64,000 bases of DNA, from NCBI RefSeq assembly GCF_004358445.1, contig NZ_CP037951.1, positions 2,529,501 through 2,593,500 of the forward strand, written 5' to 3'. The DNA is from Parashewanella tropica. GTDB taxonomy: Bacteria > Pseudomonadota > Gammaproteobacteria > Enterobacterales > Shewanellaceae. Both the position numbers and the translations under genes were made by a program. Of this stretch, positions 9,092 to 18,556 are shown one piece after another (position 1 is the first letter of the stretch; every line of letters begins with the position of its first letter). Below the pieces are notes generated by a model. It was given only the letters and a program-made list of their open reading frames with translations, searched no databases and was not told the origin of the DNA.

Positions 9092-12000
9092 ATGAAACGC
9101 ATGTTAATTAATGCAACTCAATCAGAAGAGTTGCGTGTTGCCCTTGTTGACGGGCAGCAACTTTATGATCTGGACATTGAAAGCCCAGGTCATGAACAAA
9201 AAAAAGCCAACATCTATAAAGGTACAATCACCCGCGTAGAGCCTTCTTTAGAAGCAGCATTCGTAAACTACGGTGCTGAACGTCACGGTTTCCTTCCCCT
9301 TAAAGAAATTGCCAGAGATTACTTCCCTGAAGGTTATACCTTCCAAGGTCGTCCAAACATCAAAGATGTGGTTTCTGAAGGCCAAGAAGTTATTGTCCAA
9401 ATTGATAAAGAAGAACGTGGTAACAAAGGTGCGGCTCTAACGACTTTCATTAGTCTTGCTGGTTCTTACCTAGTATTAATGCCAAATAACCCTCGTGCAG
9501 GCGGTATTTCTCGTCGTATCGAAGGTGATGAGCGTACTGAGCTCAAAGCGGCATTATCGCAATTAAGCGTTCCTCAAGGTATGGGTCTAATTGTTCGTAC
9601 TGCTGGTGTGGGTAAAGATGCGGAAGAACTAAGATGGGATCTTCAAGTTTTACAACATCACTGGGCCGCAATTCAAGAAGCCGCAGCAAGTAAGCCTGCA
9701 CCATTCTTAATTCACCAAGAGAGCAACGTGATTGTTCGTGCAATTCGCGACTATTTACGCCGTGATGTAGGTGAAATTCTAATCGATCATCAACGTATTT
9801 GTGATGATGCTAAACAGCACATTGCTTTAGTGCGTCCTGACTTTGTTGAGCGTGTTAAATTCTACAAATCTGAAGTGCCACTATTTACTCACTTCCAGAT
9901 TGAATCGCAAATCGAATCGGCTTTCCAACGTGAAGTACGTCTGCCTTCTGGTGGCTCAATTGTTATTGATCCAACAGAAGCGTTAACTTCTATCGATATC
10001 AACTCTTCTCGCGCCACTAAAGGCGGTGATATCGAAGAAACAGCGCTGAATACCAACCTTGAAGCGGCTGACGAAATTGCACGTCAACTACGTCTACGTG
10101 ACTTAGGTGGCCTAGTCGTTATCGACTTCATCGATATGACTCCAGCTAAGCACCAACGTGAAGTTGAAAACCGCTTACGTGAAGCGGTTGCTAATGACCG
10201 CGCCCGTGTTCAATTGGGTCGTATTTCTCGCTTTGGTCTGATGGAAATGTCTCGCCAACGTCTGCGCCCTTCTCTTGAAGAAGCCGCCGCTAACTTATGT
10301 CCTCGCTGTCATGGTCAAGGTACAATCCGCGGCACAGAATCGCTAGCACTTTCTATTCTACGTTTGATGGAAGAGGAAGCTATCAAAGAAAACACCTCTC
10401 AAATTGAAGCGATTGTTCCGGTTGATGTTGCGGCTTTCCTATTGAATGAAAAGCGTAAAGCCATTCGCATTACTGAACAACGCCACGACGTAGAAGTATA
10501 TGTGATCCCAGATGCTCACATGACAACACCAGACTTCAAAGTGGTTCGTCATCGCAAAGATGAAGAGTCTGTTGAAGCAAGCTATAACCGCACTGAAAAG
10601 CCAGAGTCTCAATTATACGAGCCGCGTAAGCTTGAGCGAGCAACAAACGATCAGCCAGCGCTTAAAGGTTTTAGCGCACCGAAAAAAGCGCCAGCACCTG
10701 TCAAAGCCAAAGAAGTTAAAAAAGAGTCTAAAGGCATCATTGCTTCTATTGTTTCGGCTTTCAAAGGGTTATTTAGCCCAGAAGAAAAAGAAGCTGAGAA
10801 GAAAAAGCAAAACAGAAAACGTTCTAATCAAGAACGTAACGCTCAACGTCGCCGCAACCGCAAAAACGACAAGCGTACCCCTCGTAATGACCGTGACAAT
10901 CGCAATAAGAATGATTCTGTTGCAGGTGAAACTCAAGAGCGTAAAGAACGCAATAAGCGTAACAATAAATCAGATAACACTAATCGTAAGTCTGACAAAC
11001 AAGCTTCTGAGCAACCTAAGCAAGAAGTCGTTCGTGAGCGCCGTCAGCGTCGTAACATGCAACGCAAAGTGCGCATCAATACTGAAGTTGCAGAAACTGT
11101 AGAAACTTCAGCAATTGAAGCACAAGCTGAGCAAATAGTAGCGCCTGAAGTAAAAGTAGAGAAAGACAGCAAAGAAACTAAACCTCGTCAAACTCGACGT
11201 AAGCCAAGAGCAAAAGTTGAAGCTTCAACTTCTGAATCTGAAAAGCCAGTAAAAGAAGTGAAAGAAAAAGCTGAAACTAAGAAAAAAGCAAAAGCTGTAG
11301 ACTCTGCTGAAGCTGACAAACAAAACACCACCAAAGCGCCTAAGAAAGACGCTAAAGCTAAAAAAGTTGAAGCTGAAAGTACTGAAGATAAGGAAATCAT
11401 TGACGCTACTGAAGCTGTTGAATCAGATGTAAATGCTGATGATAAAGAGTCTGGTACTCGTCGCAGTCGTCGTAGCCCTCGCCACCTTCGCGCGGCAGGT
11501 CAACGTCGTCGTCGCGATGAAAAGCCAGCGTCTGAAGCTGCACCAGCATTTGAATCACATGATGAAATGCCTGTGATTTACGACTTATCGCAAATGGAAG
11601 ATGGCGAGAAAAAGAGCGATGCTGAAGCCGCTCCTGAACAATTGGATTTAGTTACCGCTGATGTAGAAGCTCCAACTGTATCAACTGAACCGACTGTTGA
11701 TGTCGTTGAGGCTGAAGTCGCTGTTGAAGTTCAAGCTGAACAAGTTACTGAGACACACTCAGAGCCTGAACAAGAAGTGATGGAGTTTGTTGAACAAGTT
11801 GAGACAACACCTACTGCTTCAGAGGTACAAAATCCAGCTGATACTGAGCAAGTAAGTGTAGAATCTCAAGCAGACGATACTGAAGATGCTGTGGCTGAAG
11901 TAGAGACAGAAAGCACCGATATTGAAGTTGAGGCTTCTGTACCACAACAAGATAATGTTGAGGTAGAACTATCTACTCAAACTGATGATTCTCAAGATTT

Positions 12001-12283
12001 GGTAACTGAAACCGTCGCTGCAGACTTATCATCGCCGATTGTTGTTGATGTTGACGAACCTGAAGTTCAGGAAGAAGCTGTCATTGAGGTGAAACCTCAA
12101 ACGATAGAAAAAAAGGTAAGTCGTTTTGGTGGCATGGTAAGTTCGCAAACCACTAAACCAACGGTTACTAAACGCGTCGCAGTAGAAACGCCTAAAGGCC
12201 GTGACTACTCAGATGTAGAAGTACAGCTGCCGAGCAAAACGAAGCCGACTAACGTAGCGGGTTCGGACACTGCAAGAGCATAG
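9092..12283 (+). CDS. rne: ribonuclease E
   Basis: The essential endoribonuclease that starts mRNA decay and matures rRNA and tRNA; it scaffolds the degradosome at the inner membrane. The N-terminal half carries an S1 domain, the DNase I-like site with Asp302 and Asp345, and the zinc-link CPRC (Cys403, Cys406). The C-terminal half is disordered, with an amphipathic segment ([15 protein letters not shown]) likely to bind the membrane, Arg-rich RNA-binding tracts and a long Glu/Val-rich acidic tail. The total is 1063 residues. The ATG at 9092 gives [10 protein letters not shown], matching the family; an in-frame upstream start at 9026 is not supported. A terminator follows. Confidence 0.96.
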   Translation: MKRMLINATQSEELRVALVDGQQLYDLDIESPGHEQKKANIYKGTITRVEPSLEAAFVNYGAERHGFLPLKEIARDYFPEGYTFQGRPNIKDVVSEGQEVIVQIDKEERGNKGAALTTFISLAGSYLVLMPNNPRAGGISRRIEGDERTELKAALSQLSVPQGMGLIVRTAGVGKDAEELRWDLQVLQHHWAAIQEAAASKPAPFLIHQESNVIVRAIRDYLRRDVGEILIDHQRICDDAKQHIALVRPDFVERVKFYKSEVPLFTHFQIESQIESAFQREVRLPSGGSIVIDPTEALTSIDINSSRATKGGDIEETALNTNLEAADEIARQLRLRDLGGLVVIDFIDMTPAKHQREVENRLREAVANDRARVQLGRISRFGLMEMSRQRLRPSLEEAAANLCPRCHGQGTIRGTESLALSILRLMEEEAIKENTSQIEAIVPVDVAAFLLNEKRKAIRITEQRHDVEVYVIPDAHMTTPDFKVVRHRKDEESVEASYNRTEKPESQLYEPRKLERATNDQPALKGFSAPKKAPAPVKAKEVKKESKGIIASIVSAFKGLFSPEEKEAEKKKQNRKRSNQERNAQRRRNRKNDKRTPRNDRDNRNKNDSVAGETQERKERNKRNNKSDNTNRKSDKQASEQPKQEVVRERRQRRNMQRKVRINTEVAETVETSAIEAQAEQIVAPEVKVEKDSKETKPRQTRRKPRAKVEASTSESEKPVKEVKEKAETKKKAKAVDSAEADKQNTTKAPKKDAKAKKVEAESTEDKEIIDATEAVESDVNADDKESGTRRSRRSPRHLRAAGQRRRRDEKPASEAAPAFESHDEMPVIYDLSQMEDGEKKSDAEAAPEQLDLVTADVEAPTVSTEPTVDVVEAEVAVEVQAEQVTETHSEPEQEVMEFVEQVETTPTASEVQNPADTEQVSVESQADDTEDAVAEVETESTDIEVEASVPQQDNVEVELSTQTDDSQDLVTETVAADLSSPIVVDVDEPEVQEEAVIEVKPQTIEKKVSRFGGMVSSQTTKPTVTKRVAVETPKGRDYSDVEVQLPSKTKPTNVAGSDTARA

Positions 12284-12309
12284 GTTCTTCATAAACAATG
12301 CAATGATTA

Positions 12310-12338
12310 GGAGCTGTCATTTGACAGCTTCTTTTTTT
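12310..12338 (+). terminator. intrinsic terminator of rne
   Basis: An 8-bp stem AGCTGTCA / TGACAGCT with a TT loop is followed by CTTTTTTT, 26 bp after the rne stop codon. Confidence 0.9.
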
Positions 12339-12427
12339 GTGTCAGCGGTGATTTTTTCTGCTAAAATCGCCGCTTCTAAAAATTCATATTTACCAAATGT
12401 GTGATAACTGAACTGTATATATAGATG

Positions 12428-12522
12428 GGAGTAATAGTGTGATAAGACAACCGTCCGTGACAGGATGTCACGGTCGTCAGCACATGGACGTGCGCTTCAG
12501 TTGTTGTTCACACTATTATTCC
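12428..12522 (+). repeat. structured repeat family, copy B (between rne and sulP)
   Basis: The outer stem is 15 bp (12428-12442 with 12508-12522, one G.T), then ACAAC/GTTGT pairing, an 8-bp hairpin CCGTGACA GGA TGTCACGG and the hairpin GCAC..GTGC. The 50-nt core is identical to copy C apart from one or two bases, but the outer arms differ from those of copies A and D. Together with the rne terminator it accounts for the 300-bp gap before the transporter gene. Confidence 0.85.
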
Positions 12523-12583
12523 TTTTATTAATTTAGTCACATATCTGGAATATCAAGTTAAAACTACTCAATTTAGAGGTCAG

Positions 12584-14140
12584 ATGTTCGACTTAATACG
12601 TCATAAAACAGCTAGCCATAAAGCCGATTTGCTTTCTGGTTTCACTGTCGCACTTGCTTTAGTCCCTGAAGCTGTTGCATTCGCATTCGTAGCCGGTGTA
12701 GAACCTATGGTAGGTTTATACGCTGCATTTATTATGGGCTTAGTGACTGCCGTGATTGGTGGTCGCCCCGGTATGATTTCTGGTGCAACAGGCGCGATGG
12801 CTGTCGTCATGGTTGCTCTTGTTGCTCAGCACGGTGTTCAATACTTATTTGCCGCTGTGGTTCTAGCTGGTCTAATCCAAGTGCTTGCGGGAGTGTTTAA
12901 ACTGGGTAAGTTTATTCGTATCGTTCCCTACCCTGTAATGATTGGTTTTGTGAACGGTCTTGCGATTGTGATTTTCTTAGCTCAGCTAGGTCAATTCCAA
13001 GTGCCTGATGCCAATGGGGTAATGCAGTGGCTTCAAGGTGAGCAACTTTACCTAATGCTAGGTTTAGTGGCATTGACCATGTTTATTATCCACTTCCTTC
13101 CTAAGGTAACGACGGCTATTCCATCGTCATTGGCTGCGATTCTAACGGTAACAGCTATCGTAGTTGGTTTTAATCTAGATACTCGTACTGTTCTTGACTT
13201 CTTGCGCTCAATGAGTGGCGATGAAGCAGCGACAATTGCAGGTAGCCTACCAACATTCTCAATTCCATCGGTTCCATTCAATATGGAAACCTTGATGATC
13301 ATCCTGCCTTACTCGTTCATCTTAGCGGCTGTTGGTTTGATTGAATCACTACTAACACTGACTGTTATCGACGAAATGACCGAGACTCGTGGTAAAGGTA
13401 ATAAAGAATGTGTTGGTCAAGGTGTTGCAAACATCACTAGTGGCTTCTTTGGTGCTATGGGTGGTTGTGCCATGATTGGTCAGTCTATGATCAACATTAA
13501 CTCTGGTGGTCGCGGTCGTCTGTCAGGTATTACCGCAGCGTTGGCTCTGTTAGCTTTCATTCTATTTGGCGCAAGCTTTATCGAAATGATCCCACTAGCA
13601 GCACTTGTTGGTGTGATGTTCATGGTTGTACTTGGCACTTTCGAATGGGCAAGTTTCAAAGTAATGCGCAAAGTACCTAAGCATGATGCCTTTGTAATTG
13701 TACTGGTAACCACAGTTACTGTATTTACTGACTTAGCTTTCGCAGTATTTGTTGGTGTCATTGTTTCTGCTCTAGTATTTGCTTGGGAGCACGCTAAGCA
13801 TATCAATGTCAGCACTGAAACCGATGCTAATGGTTGGAAAGTATATCGTCTAAATGGTCCGTTGTTCTTCGGTTCAGTATCTCACTTCCTTGAATTATTT
13901 GACGCAAAAAATGACCCTGAAGACGTGATTATCGACTTCCAAAATTCACGCGTTGCGGATCACTCAGCATTAGATGCAATCGATACCCTTGCAGAGCGTT
14001 ACATCGCAGCGGGTAAAAAACTGCATTTACGTCACTTAAGCGGCGATTGTAAACAGCTACTTAATAAAGCTGGTGATTTGGTTGAAGTAAACTTGATTGA
14101 AGATCCACATTATCATGTAGCTGATAATAAACTGGATTAA
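12584..14140 (+). CDS. SulP-family anion transporter with STAS domain
   Basis: An inner-membrane transporter of the SulP (SLC26) family, which moves sulfate, bicarbonate or other anions. The first 400 residues are highly hydrophobic, with many predicted membrane spans. The conserved SulP N-terminus ([21 protein letters not shown]) is present. A cytoplasmic STAS domain covers about residues 420-505. The 518-residue length is usual for bacterial members. A ribosome site AGAGG lies 8 bp before the ATG. The gene stands alone between a repeat and its own terminator, so the substrate cannot be read from context. Confidence 0.9.
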   Translation: MFDLIRHKTASHKADLLSGFTVALALVPEAVAFAFVAGVEPMVGLYAAFIMGLVTAVIGGRPGMISGATGAMAVVMVALVAQHGVQYLFAAVVLAGLIQVLAGVFKLGKFIRIVPYPVMIGFVNGLAIVIFLAQLGQFQVPDANGVMQWLQGEQLYLMLGLVALTMFIIHFLPKVTTAIPSSLAAILTVTAIVVGFNLDTRTVLDFLRSMSGDEAATIAGSLPTFSIPSVPFNMETLMIILPYSFILAAVGLIESLLTLTVIDEMTETRGKGNKECVGQGVANITSGFFGAMGGCAMIGQSMININSGGRGRLSGITAALALLAFILFGASFIEMIPLAALVGVMFMVVLGTFEWASFKVMRKVPKHDAFVIVLVTTVTVFTDLAFAVFVGVIVSALVFAWEHAKHINVSTETDANGWKVYRLNGPLFFGSVSHFLELFDAKNDPEDVIIDFQNSRVADHSALDAIDTLAERYIAAGKKLHLRHLSGDCKQLLNKAGDLVEVNLIEDPHYHVADNKLD

Positions 14141-14160
14141 TGTTATCTTTTTAGTAACTT

Positions 14161-14185
14161 AAGAGCGCGATTTCGCGCTCTTTTT
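14161..14185 (+). terminator. intrinsic terminator of the SulP gene
   Basis: A stem AAGAGCGCG / CGCGCTCTT with an ATTT loop is followed by a T-run, 20 bp after the stop codon. Confidence 0.9.
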
Positions 14186-14210
14186 ATTGGTATTGTTGTT
14201 AAGGATAACC

Positions 14211-15272
14211 ATGTATATTCGTATATTTTCTCTTATCTGTGCCATTTTTTTGCTTTGTACAAGCAATAATAGTTTTGGGAAACACGAGAGCTCTAGCCCT
14301 AAACTACAGGAGCTTACTGCATCCATCAAAACCATAGTGAGCAATACACCACAGCCCTTTAGTGGCTCAGTCATTTTACAAAAAAGGGGGGTGCCTGTTC
14401 TTGAGTTATCGGTTGGCGAAGGTATAAATAAAGATTCAAAATTCGTTATAGCATCTCTGTCTAAACAAATTACAACCACTTTAGTATTACAAGCTGTTGA
14501 TACTGGAAAGATAGAGTTAAATCGCTCACTGAATAGTTATCTTTATGACGATACAGCTTCACATCGAAACAGATATGATGATTCAATAACCATTCATCAC
14601 CTTCTAACCCATACTTCAGGTATTCAACCGATAGGCAAACCCAGCCTATTTAAAGCTGGTAGCCAGTTTAAATATTCTAATTTCGGTTACTCACTACTTG
14701 GAAAAGTGCTTGAAAAAGTTAATCAACGTCCTTTTGAGAAGCAGATTAAACAATTTTCAAAAGATAACCAGTTACCCGACCTTCACGCAGATGTAGGTAC
14801 AATTAATACTATTCAGCAAAAGCTGCCTTTATTGGCGATGGGTTATAATGAAACGGATAAGCTCACACCTTCAAATTTGAATATTCGTAAACCAATGCTT
14901 CCTAGTGGTGGAATAATTGCCTCTGCAAAGACTTTTGCTTCATTTCAGAACCAATTACATTCAGGGAAGCTTCTGAGCCATAAAAGCTATCAGCTTATGA
15001 CATCCCCTCACACCAACATTAAATTCTTTTGGCCAAACATGCATTATGGTTACGGGTTAAGAGTCAACAAAGATAACGGTTTAACGGAATTTAGTCATAC
15101 TGGCTATGTATCAGGGTATATGTCGATGTCTCTCCACTACCCTCAATTCGATTTAGATTTGGTGATGCTAGAAAATATTGCTCTAAGATTGGATGATATA
15201 GATCGCGTTTTTCAATTACATAATCAAATTCGTAAGAGTATACGTGAACATTTACGAACAACAGAACAGTAA
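14211..15272 (+). CDS. exported serine hydrolase of the beta-lactamase (class C/PBP-like) family
   Basis: A penicillin-binding-protein-fold hydrolase, probably periplasmic. After the ATG at 14211 there is a hydrophobic signal sequence (residues 1-23). The motifs are SLSK (Ser82-Lys85), YSN (Tyr155-Asn157) and HTG within FSHTGYVSGY. Such proteins include esterases, D-aminopeptidases and AmpC-like lactamases, and the substrate cannot be told from sequence. The length is 353 residues. The ribosome site AAGGAT lies just before this ATG, so the upstream TTG start at 14187 is rejected. Its 3' end faces msrBA. Confidence 0.85.
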   Translation: MYIRIFSLICAIFLLCTSNNSFGKHESSSPKLQELTASIKTIVSNTPQPFSGSVILQKRGVPVLELSVGEGINKDSKFVIASLSKQITTTLVLQAVDTGKIELNRSLNSYLYDDTASHRNRYDDSITIHHLLTHTSGIQPIGKPSLFKAGSQFKYSNFGYSLLGKVLEKVNQRPFEKQIKQFSKDNQLPDLHADVGTINTIQQKLPLLAMGYNETDKLTPSNLNIRKPMLPSGGIIASAKTFASFQNQLHSGKLLSHKSYQLMTSPHTNIKFFWPNMHYGYGLRVNKDNGLTEFSHTGYVSGYMSMSLHYPQFDLDLVMLENIALRLDDIDRVFQLHNQIRKSIREHLRTTEQ

Positions 15273-15320
15273 GCTCATAGTAAATCTCTTCACTCAATGA
15301 TGAGGTTGTTGAGGGGCTGC

Positions 15321-16223
15321 TCACTTCGTAATCAGACCCTCAAACACCTCTTTAAACTTATCTACCTTAGGCTGGATAACCAATTGACAATATCTCTGCT
15401 CAGGATTTTGCTCAAAATAATCATTGTGAACATCTTCTGCTGGGTAAAATTGATCAAAAATCGATACTTCTGTCACAATTGGTTTTTCATAAATTAACGC
15501 TTTATTGAGTTCCTCAATTACTTTATTTGCAATTTGAATCTGCTCGTAATCATGGGCAAAAATGACACTGCGGTATTGCGGTCCAATATCATGGCCTTGC
15601 TGATTTAAGGTGGTCGGGTCGTGACTTTGGAAAAAAGCCTGAACTAATGTCACGAAGTCGACCTCTGAAGGATCATATTCAATATGCGCGACTTCTGCGT
15701 GACCTGTTTTTCCTGAGCAAACCGCTTTATAATTTGCCTCAGACTCTAGCCCTCCGCTATACCCAGACTGTACTTTCTGAACGCCTTTAACCAGTTTAAA
15801 TACTGCTTCTGTGCACCAGAAACACCCTGCCCCAAAGGTTGCGTGTTTCACTTTGCTAGCGAGTTCTTCCTCAGTAGGTACAAAAACCATTGATACCGAA
15901 TTAACACAATGCCTAATATTTCTAGGTGTTAAATGCTCACCTTCAAATACATGCCCTAAATGCCCACCACAATCATTACAAACAATTTCGGTTCTCATGC
16001 CATCGGCGTCTGGCATACGTTTCACTGCCCCCTCAATCTCATCATCAAAGGACGGCCAACCGCAGCTTGAGTGAAATTTATGTACTGAAGTATACAAAGG
16101 AGCGTGACACTTACGACACAAATACACTCCCTGAGCCGTATTATTTACCAACGCCCCACTAAAGGGTGGCTCGGTACCTTTTTCTTCTATTACATATTTT
16201 TCGAAGTCTGTTAATGGCGTCAT
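15321..16223 (-). CDS. bifunctional methionine sulfoxide reductase B/A
   Basis: Repairs both R- and S-methionine sulfoxide. Residues 1-120 are an MsrB domain with zinc ligands Cys36, Cys39, Cys82 and Cys85 and the catalytic Cys106 (RHCVNS). Residues 125-300 are MsrA with GCFWC (Cys134, Cys137). The order B then A is the reverse of the well-known neisserial PilB-type A-then-B fusion. There is no signal peptide, so it is cytoplasmic. The gene is convergent with the serine hydrolase gene and divergent from the oxygenase gene. Confidence 0.95.
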   Translation of the reverse strand: MTPLTDFEKYVIEEKGTEPPFSGALVNNTAQGVYLCRKCHAPLYTSVHKFHSSCGWPSFDDEIEGAVKRMPDADGMRTEIVCNDCGGHLGHVFEGEHLTPRNIRHCVNSVSMVFVPTEEELASKVKHATFGAGCFWCTEAVFKLVKGVQKVQSGYSGGLESEANYKAVCSGKTGHAEVAHIEYDPSEVDFVTLVQAFFQSHDPTTLNQQGHDIGPQYRSVIFAHDYEQIQIANKVIEELNKALIYEKPIVTEVSIFDQFYPAEDVHNDYFEQNPEQRYCQLVIQPKVDKFKEVFEGLITK

Positions 16224-16348
16224 GATTTGCTCCGATATTCCAAGCCGTGATAACTAATAAATGTGAGTAACCACACACTCTTTGCAGTTTTATAAGGTTT
16301 TAAGTAGAATGCCCGTCCGGGTCATCCATAATTACAATATAGATTAAA

Positions 16349-17188
16349 ATGAAATTAGAAACTATTGATTATCTTGCTCCGGACGCAGCAGAAAAGTTCG
16401 TTGAATCACTTCACCAGATCGGTTTCGGTGTTTTAAGAAACCATCCAATTAGCCAAGACTTAGTAGAAACCATTTATAAGGAATGGCATGCGTTTTTCTC
16501 TACCGAAGAAAAATATAACTTTCGCTTTAATGTAGATACTCAAGACGGTTTTTTCCCTCCAGAAGTATCTGAAACAGCAAAAGGTAACGATGTTAAAGAC
16601 ATCAAAGAGTTTTACCATGTTTATCCTTGGGGACAGATCCCAGATTCACTTCGTGAAAACATTATGGCTTATTACAATAAAGCTAATGCTTTTGCGGAAG
16701 AACTTCTAAGCTGGATTGAAAAGTATTCTCCACCAGAGGTTGCTGAACATTATTCTATTGCTCTTTCAAAGATGGTTCATGAAAGCACTCAAACACTGCT
16801 TCGTGTTCTTCACTATCCACCAATGAAAGGTGATGAAGAGTCTGGTGCTATCCGTGCAGCGGCACATGAAGACATTAACTTAATCACTATCTTGCCTGCG
16901 GCCAACGAAAAAGGCTTACAAGTTAAAGACAAGAGCGGTGAATGGTTAGATGTACCAAGTGATTTTGGAAATATCATCATCAATATCGGTGATATGCTAC
17001 AAGAAGCGTCAGGTGGTTATTTCCCATCGACTTCTCACCGCGTGATTAACCCTGAAGGTCAAGATAAGACTAAATCTCGTATCTCTTTGCCTTTATTCTT
17101 ACACCCGCATCCAGAGGTTGTACTTTCAGAAAGATATACCGCTAACGAATACTTGATGGAAAGATTACGTGAATTAGGTGTTATCTAA
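16349..17188 (+). CDS. isopenicillin N synthase-like 2-oxoglutarate/Fe(II) oxygenase
   Basis: A non-haem iron oxygenase of the isopenicillin N synthase fold. The iron ligands are His173, Asp175 (HED) and His230 (TSHRV), and the RxS motif that binds 2-oxoglutarate is Arg244-Ser246. The N-terminal DIOX_N region has GFGVLRNH. The length is 279 residues. The substrate is unknown, and there is no biosynthetic neighbour to hint at it. The original terminator of this gene is now separated from it by an insertion sequence. Confidence 0.85.
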   Translation: MKLETIDYLAPDAAEKFVESLHQIGFGVLRNHPISQDLVETIYKEWHAFFSTEEKYNFRFNVDTQDGFFPPEVSETAKGNDVKDIKEFYHVYPWGQIPDSLRENIMAYYNKANAFAEELLSWIEKYSPPEVAEHYSIALSKMVHESTQTLLRVLHYPPMKGDEESGAIRAAAHEDINLITILPAANEKGLQVKDKSGEWLDVPSDFGNIIINIGDMLQEASGGYFPSTSHRVINPEGQDKTKSRISLPLFLHPHPEVVLSERYTANEYLMERLRELGVI

Positions 17189-17221
17189 TTCTCTGTCTCG
17201 TCCTAAAATACGTTGACGGTT

Positions 17222-18031
17222 TTAATGTAAATCCAAGAGCATTTGCTCTTGGATTTTTTTATGCACTTGGTTCGGTGTTTTCATCTCTAAACTTAAATGC
17301 GGTCTCATATCGTTGTATATCGCTATTGATTCATCGATGAGCAACTTTAATTCATCAATATTTTTACATTGATATACAAGGAACTCCTGCTTCAGTATAC
17401 CATTCACCCTCTCTGCGAGTGCATTTTGATAGCAGTCATAACCATCAGTCATTGAGGGTATTATATTATTTTGCTTAAGTTTATTCTGATAAATAGCAGA
17501 GCAATATTGTAACCCTCTGTCTGAGTGATGAATTGCGTTACGTCTATAACACCTATGGCTAACAGCCATATCTAGCGCTTTAACCACGTCTGTCGCTTTC
17601 ATTCCATCACTTAATTCATAGCCCATTATTTTTCGACTATAAGCGTCAGTGACAAGCGAGAGATAATGCACACCATCATCACTTTCCACATAAGTGATAT
17701 CACTTACCAAGACTTCTTCAGCTCTTTGTGGCGTGTAATCTTTTAACAAATTCGGATGCTTTTTCATCCAATGCTTACTGTTAGTCGTTTTCCTATAACT
17801 ACGCTTGGGTTGAATTAGCAGGTGTTCTTCCCTCAGATAGTCGAATAGGCCATCTCGCCCGAGCTTTATGCCTTCCTCCATAAGTTGAGGCTTCAGAAGA
17901 TAGTACAGTTTCCTACCGCCTAATCGTGGCATAAATCGCCGTAACGCTAGCACCATATTTTTTACTGGAGCTAACATGATAGCCCGTTTTTTATCTCTAT
18001 ATTCCCTTTGATAAATTGATTGCCTCGTCAT
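17222..18031 (-). CDS. IS3-family transposase OrfB (DDE integrase domain)
   Basis: The catalytic part of the transposase. Asp111 (SDITYV), Asp171 (HHSDRGLQY) and Glu207 (NALAERVNG) form the DD(35)E triad. An HTH_21-like region precedes the rve core. The frame is open upstream of the annotated ATG and continues as VSLSKACKLLGMTRQSIY, so the true product is most likely OrfAB made by a -1 slip near 18068-18073 (AAAAG). A 269-residue form from the ATG is shown. The sequence appears intact. Confidence 0.92.
   Translation of the reverse strand: MTRQSIYQREYRDKKRAIMLAPVKNMVLALRRFMPRLGGRKLYYLLKPQLMEEGIKLGRDGLFDYLREEHLLIQPKRSYRKTTNSKHWMKKHPNLLKDYTPQRAEEVLVSDITYVESDDGVHYLSLVTDAYSRKIMGYELSDGMKATDVVKALDMAVSHRCYRRNAIHHSDRGLQYCSAIYQNKLKQNNIIPSMTDGYDCYQNALAERVNGILKQEFLVYQCKNIDELKLLIDESIAIYNDMRPHLSLEMKTPNQVHKKIQEQMLLDLH
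17229..17260 (+). terminator. inward-facing terminator inside the IS left end
   Basis: A perfect 13-bp stem (17229-17241 with 17244-17256) with a 2-nt loop merges into a run of seven T on the + strand. It overlaps the last codons of orfB and would stop transcription entering from the oxygenase gene. It probably now serves as that gene's terminator. Confidence 0.8.
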
Positions 18032-18060
18032 GCCAAGAAGCTTACAAGCCTTGCTTAAAC

Positions 18061-18462
18061 TTACTTGCTTTTGTACCTGAAGGTTTCTTGCTCCTTGGCT
18101 ATAAGCTTTTTTCGCAACCCTATACCATGTTCAGCATCAATAATATCGACGACTTCATTAAGTAATAGGTTACGTAACTTTTCATCCTTCAACTCTCGCT
18201 CTAAGCGCTTAATCTTTTGAGCTGGTGTTTCTTTGGCTTTAGGTGATTTAGACATGGTTATTTTCGGTGGTTGACACCAATCTAGCTTACCGTGTTTTCT
18301 CAACCATGTAAGTACTGTTGAGCGACCTTGGATACCATAGATTTTTTGAGCTTGCTTATAGGTCATATCACCTTTTTCAACAGCTGCAACAACCTGCAAT
18401 TTAAAGCCTAATGAATAATCACGTTGTGTACGTTTTATATAGGTAGGATCTGGGTTTGTCAT
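18061..18462 (-). CDS. IS3-family OrfA (helix-turn-helix protein)
   Basis: The DNA-binding first frame of the insertion sequence. It has a helix-turn-helix (DMTYKQAQKIYGIQGRSTVLTWLRKHG) and a C-terminal charged heptad segment (KETPAQKIKRLERELKDEKLRN), the usual OrfA coiled coil for oligomerisation. The ATG at 18462 has AGGAC upstream and gives MTNPDPTYIK, 133 residues; a start 24 bp further upstream is less likely. OrfA ends at TAA 18061-18063. A -1 slip at AAAAG shortly before would fuse it to OrfB. Confidence 0.88.
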   Translation of the reverse strand: MTNPDPTYIKRTQRDYSLGFKLQVVAAVEKGDMTYKQAQKIYGIQGRSTVLTWLRKHGKLDWCQPPKITMSKSPKAKETPAQKIKRLERELKDEKLRNLLLNEVVDIIDAEHGIGLRKKLIAKEQETFRYKSK

Positions 18463-18510
18463 AATAAGTCCTAAATGTGTAAACACATTTCAGGACGGGA
18501 CACTCGATAC

Positions 18511-18540
18511 AAAAAAGGCTGCCAGATTGCAGCCTTTTTT
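18511..18540. terminator. bidirectional intrinsic terminator
   Basis: A perfect inverted repeat AAAAAAGGCTGC / GCAGCCTTTTTT with a 6-nt loop has T-runs on both strands. It follows the leftward Ig-like lipoprotein gene and, before the IS insertion, would also have ended the rightward oxygenase gene. Confidence 0.9.
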
Positions 18541-18556
18541 ATTTCTTAATAACCAT

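Larger units (their letters stand above)
17194..18502 (-). mobile_element. complete IS3-family insertion sequence
   Basis: A 1309-bp element with imperfect terminal inverted repeats (TGTCTCGTCCTAAAAT at the left; complement TGTCCCGTCCTGAAAT at the right). It is flanked by a 3-bp direct repeat CTC (17191-17193 and 18503-18505), a typical target duplication. It carries overlapping-frame orfA and orfB. Both the intact ends and the duplication point to a recent, complete insertion between the oxygenase gene and its terminator. Confidence 0.93.

Noticed and set aside
10560-11102. A second gene inside rne
   Set aside because: The frame is a Lys/Arg/Ser-rich shadow of the low-complexity C-terminal half and has no ribosome site or homology.
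16312-16321. CCCG TC CGGG hairpin upstream of the oxygenase gene
   Set aside because: A 4-bp stem with a 2-nt loop is too short to call a riboswitch or attenuator.
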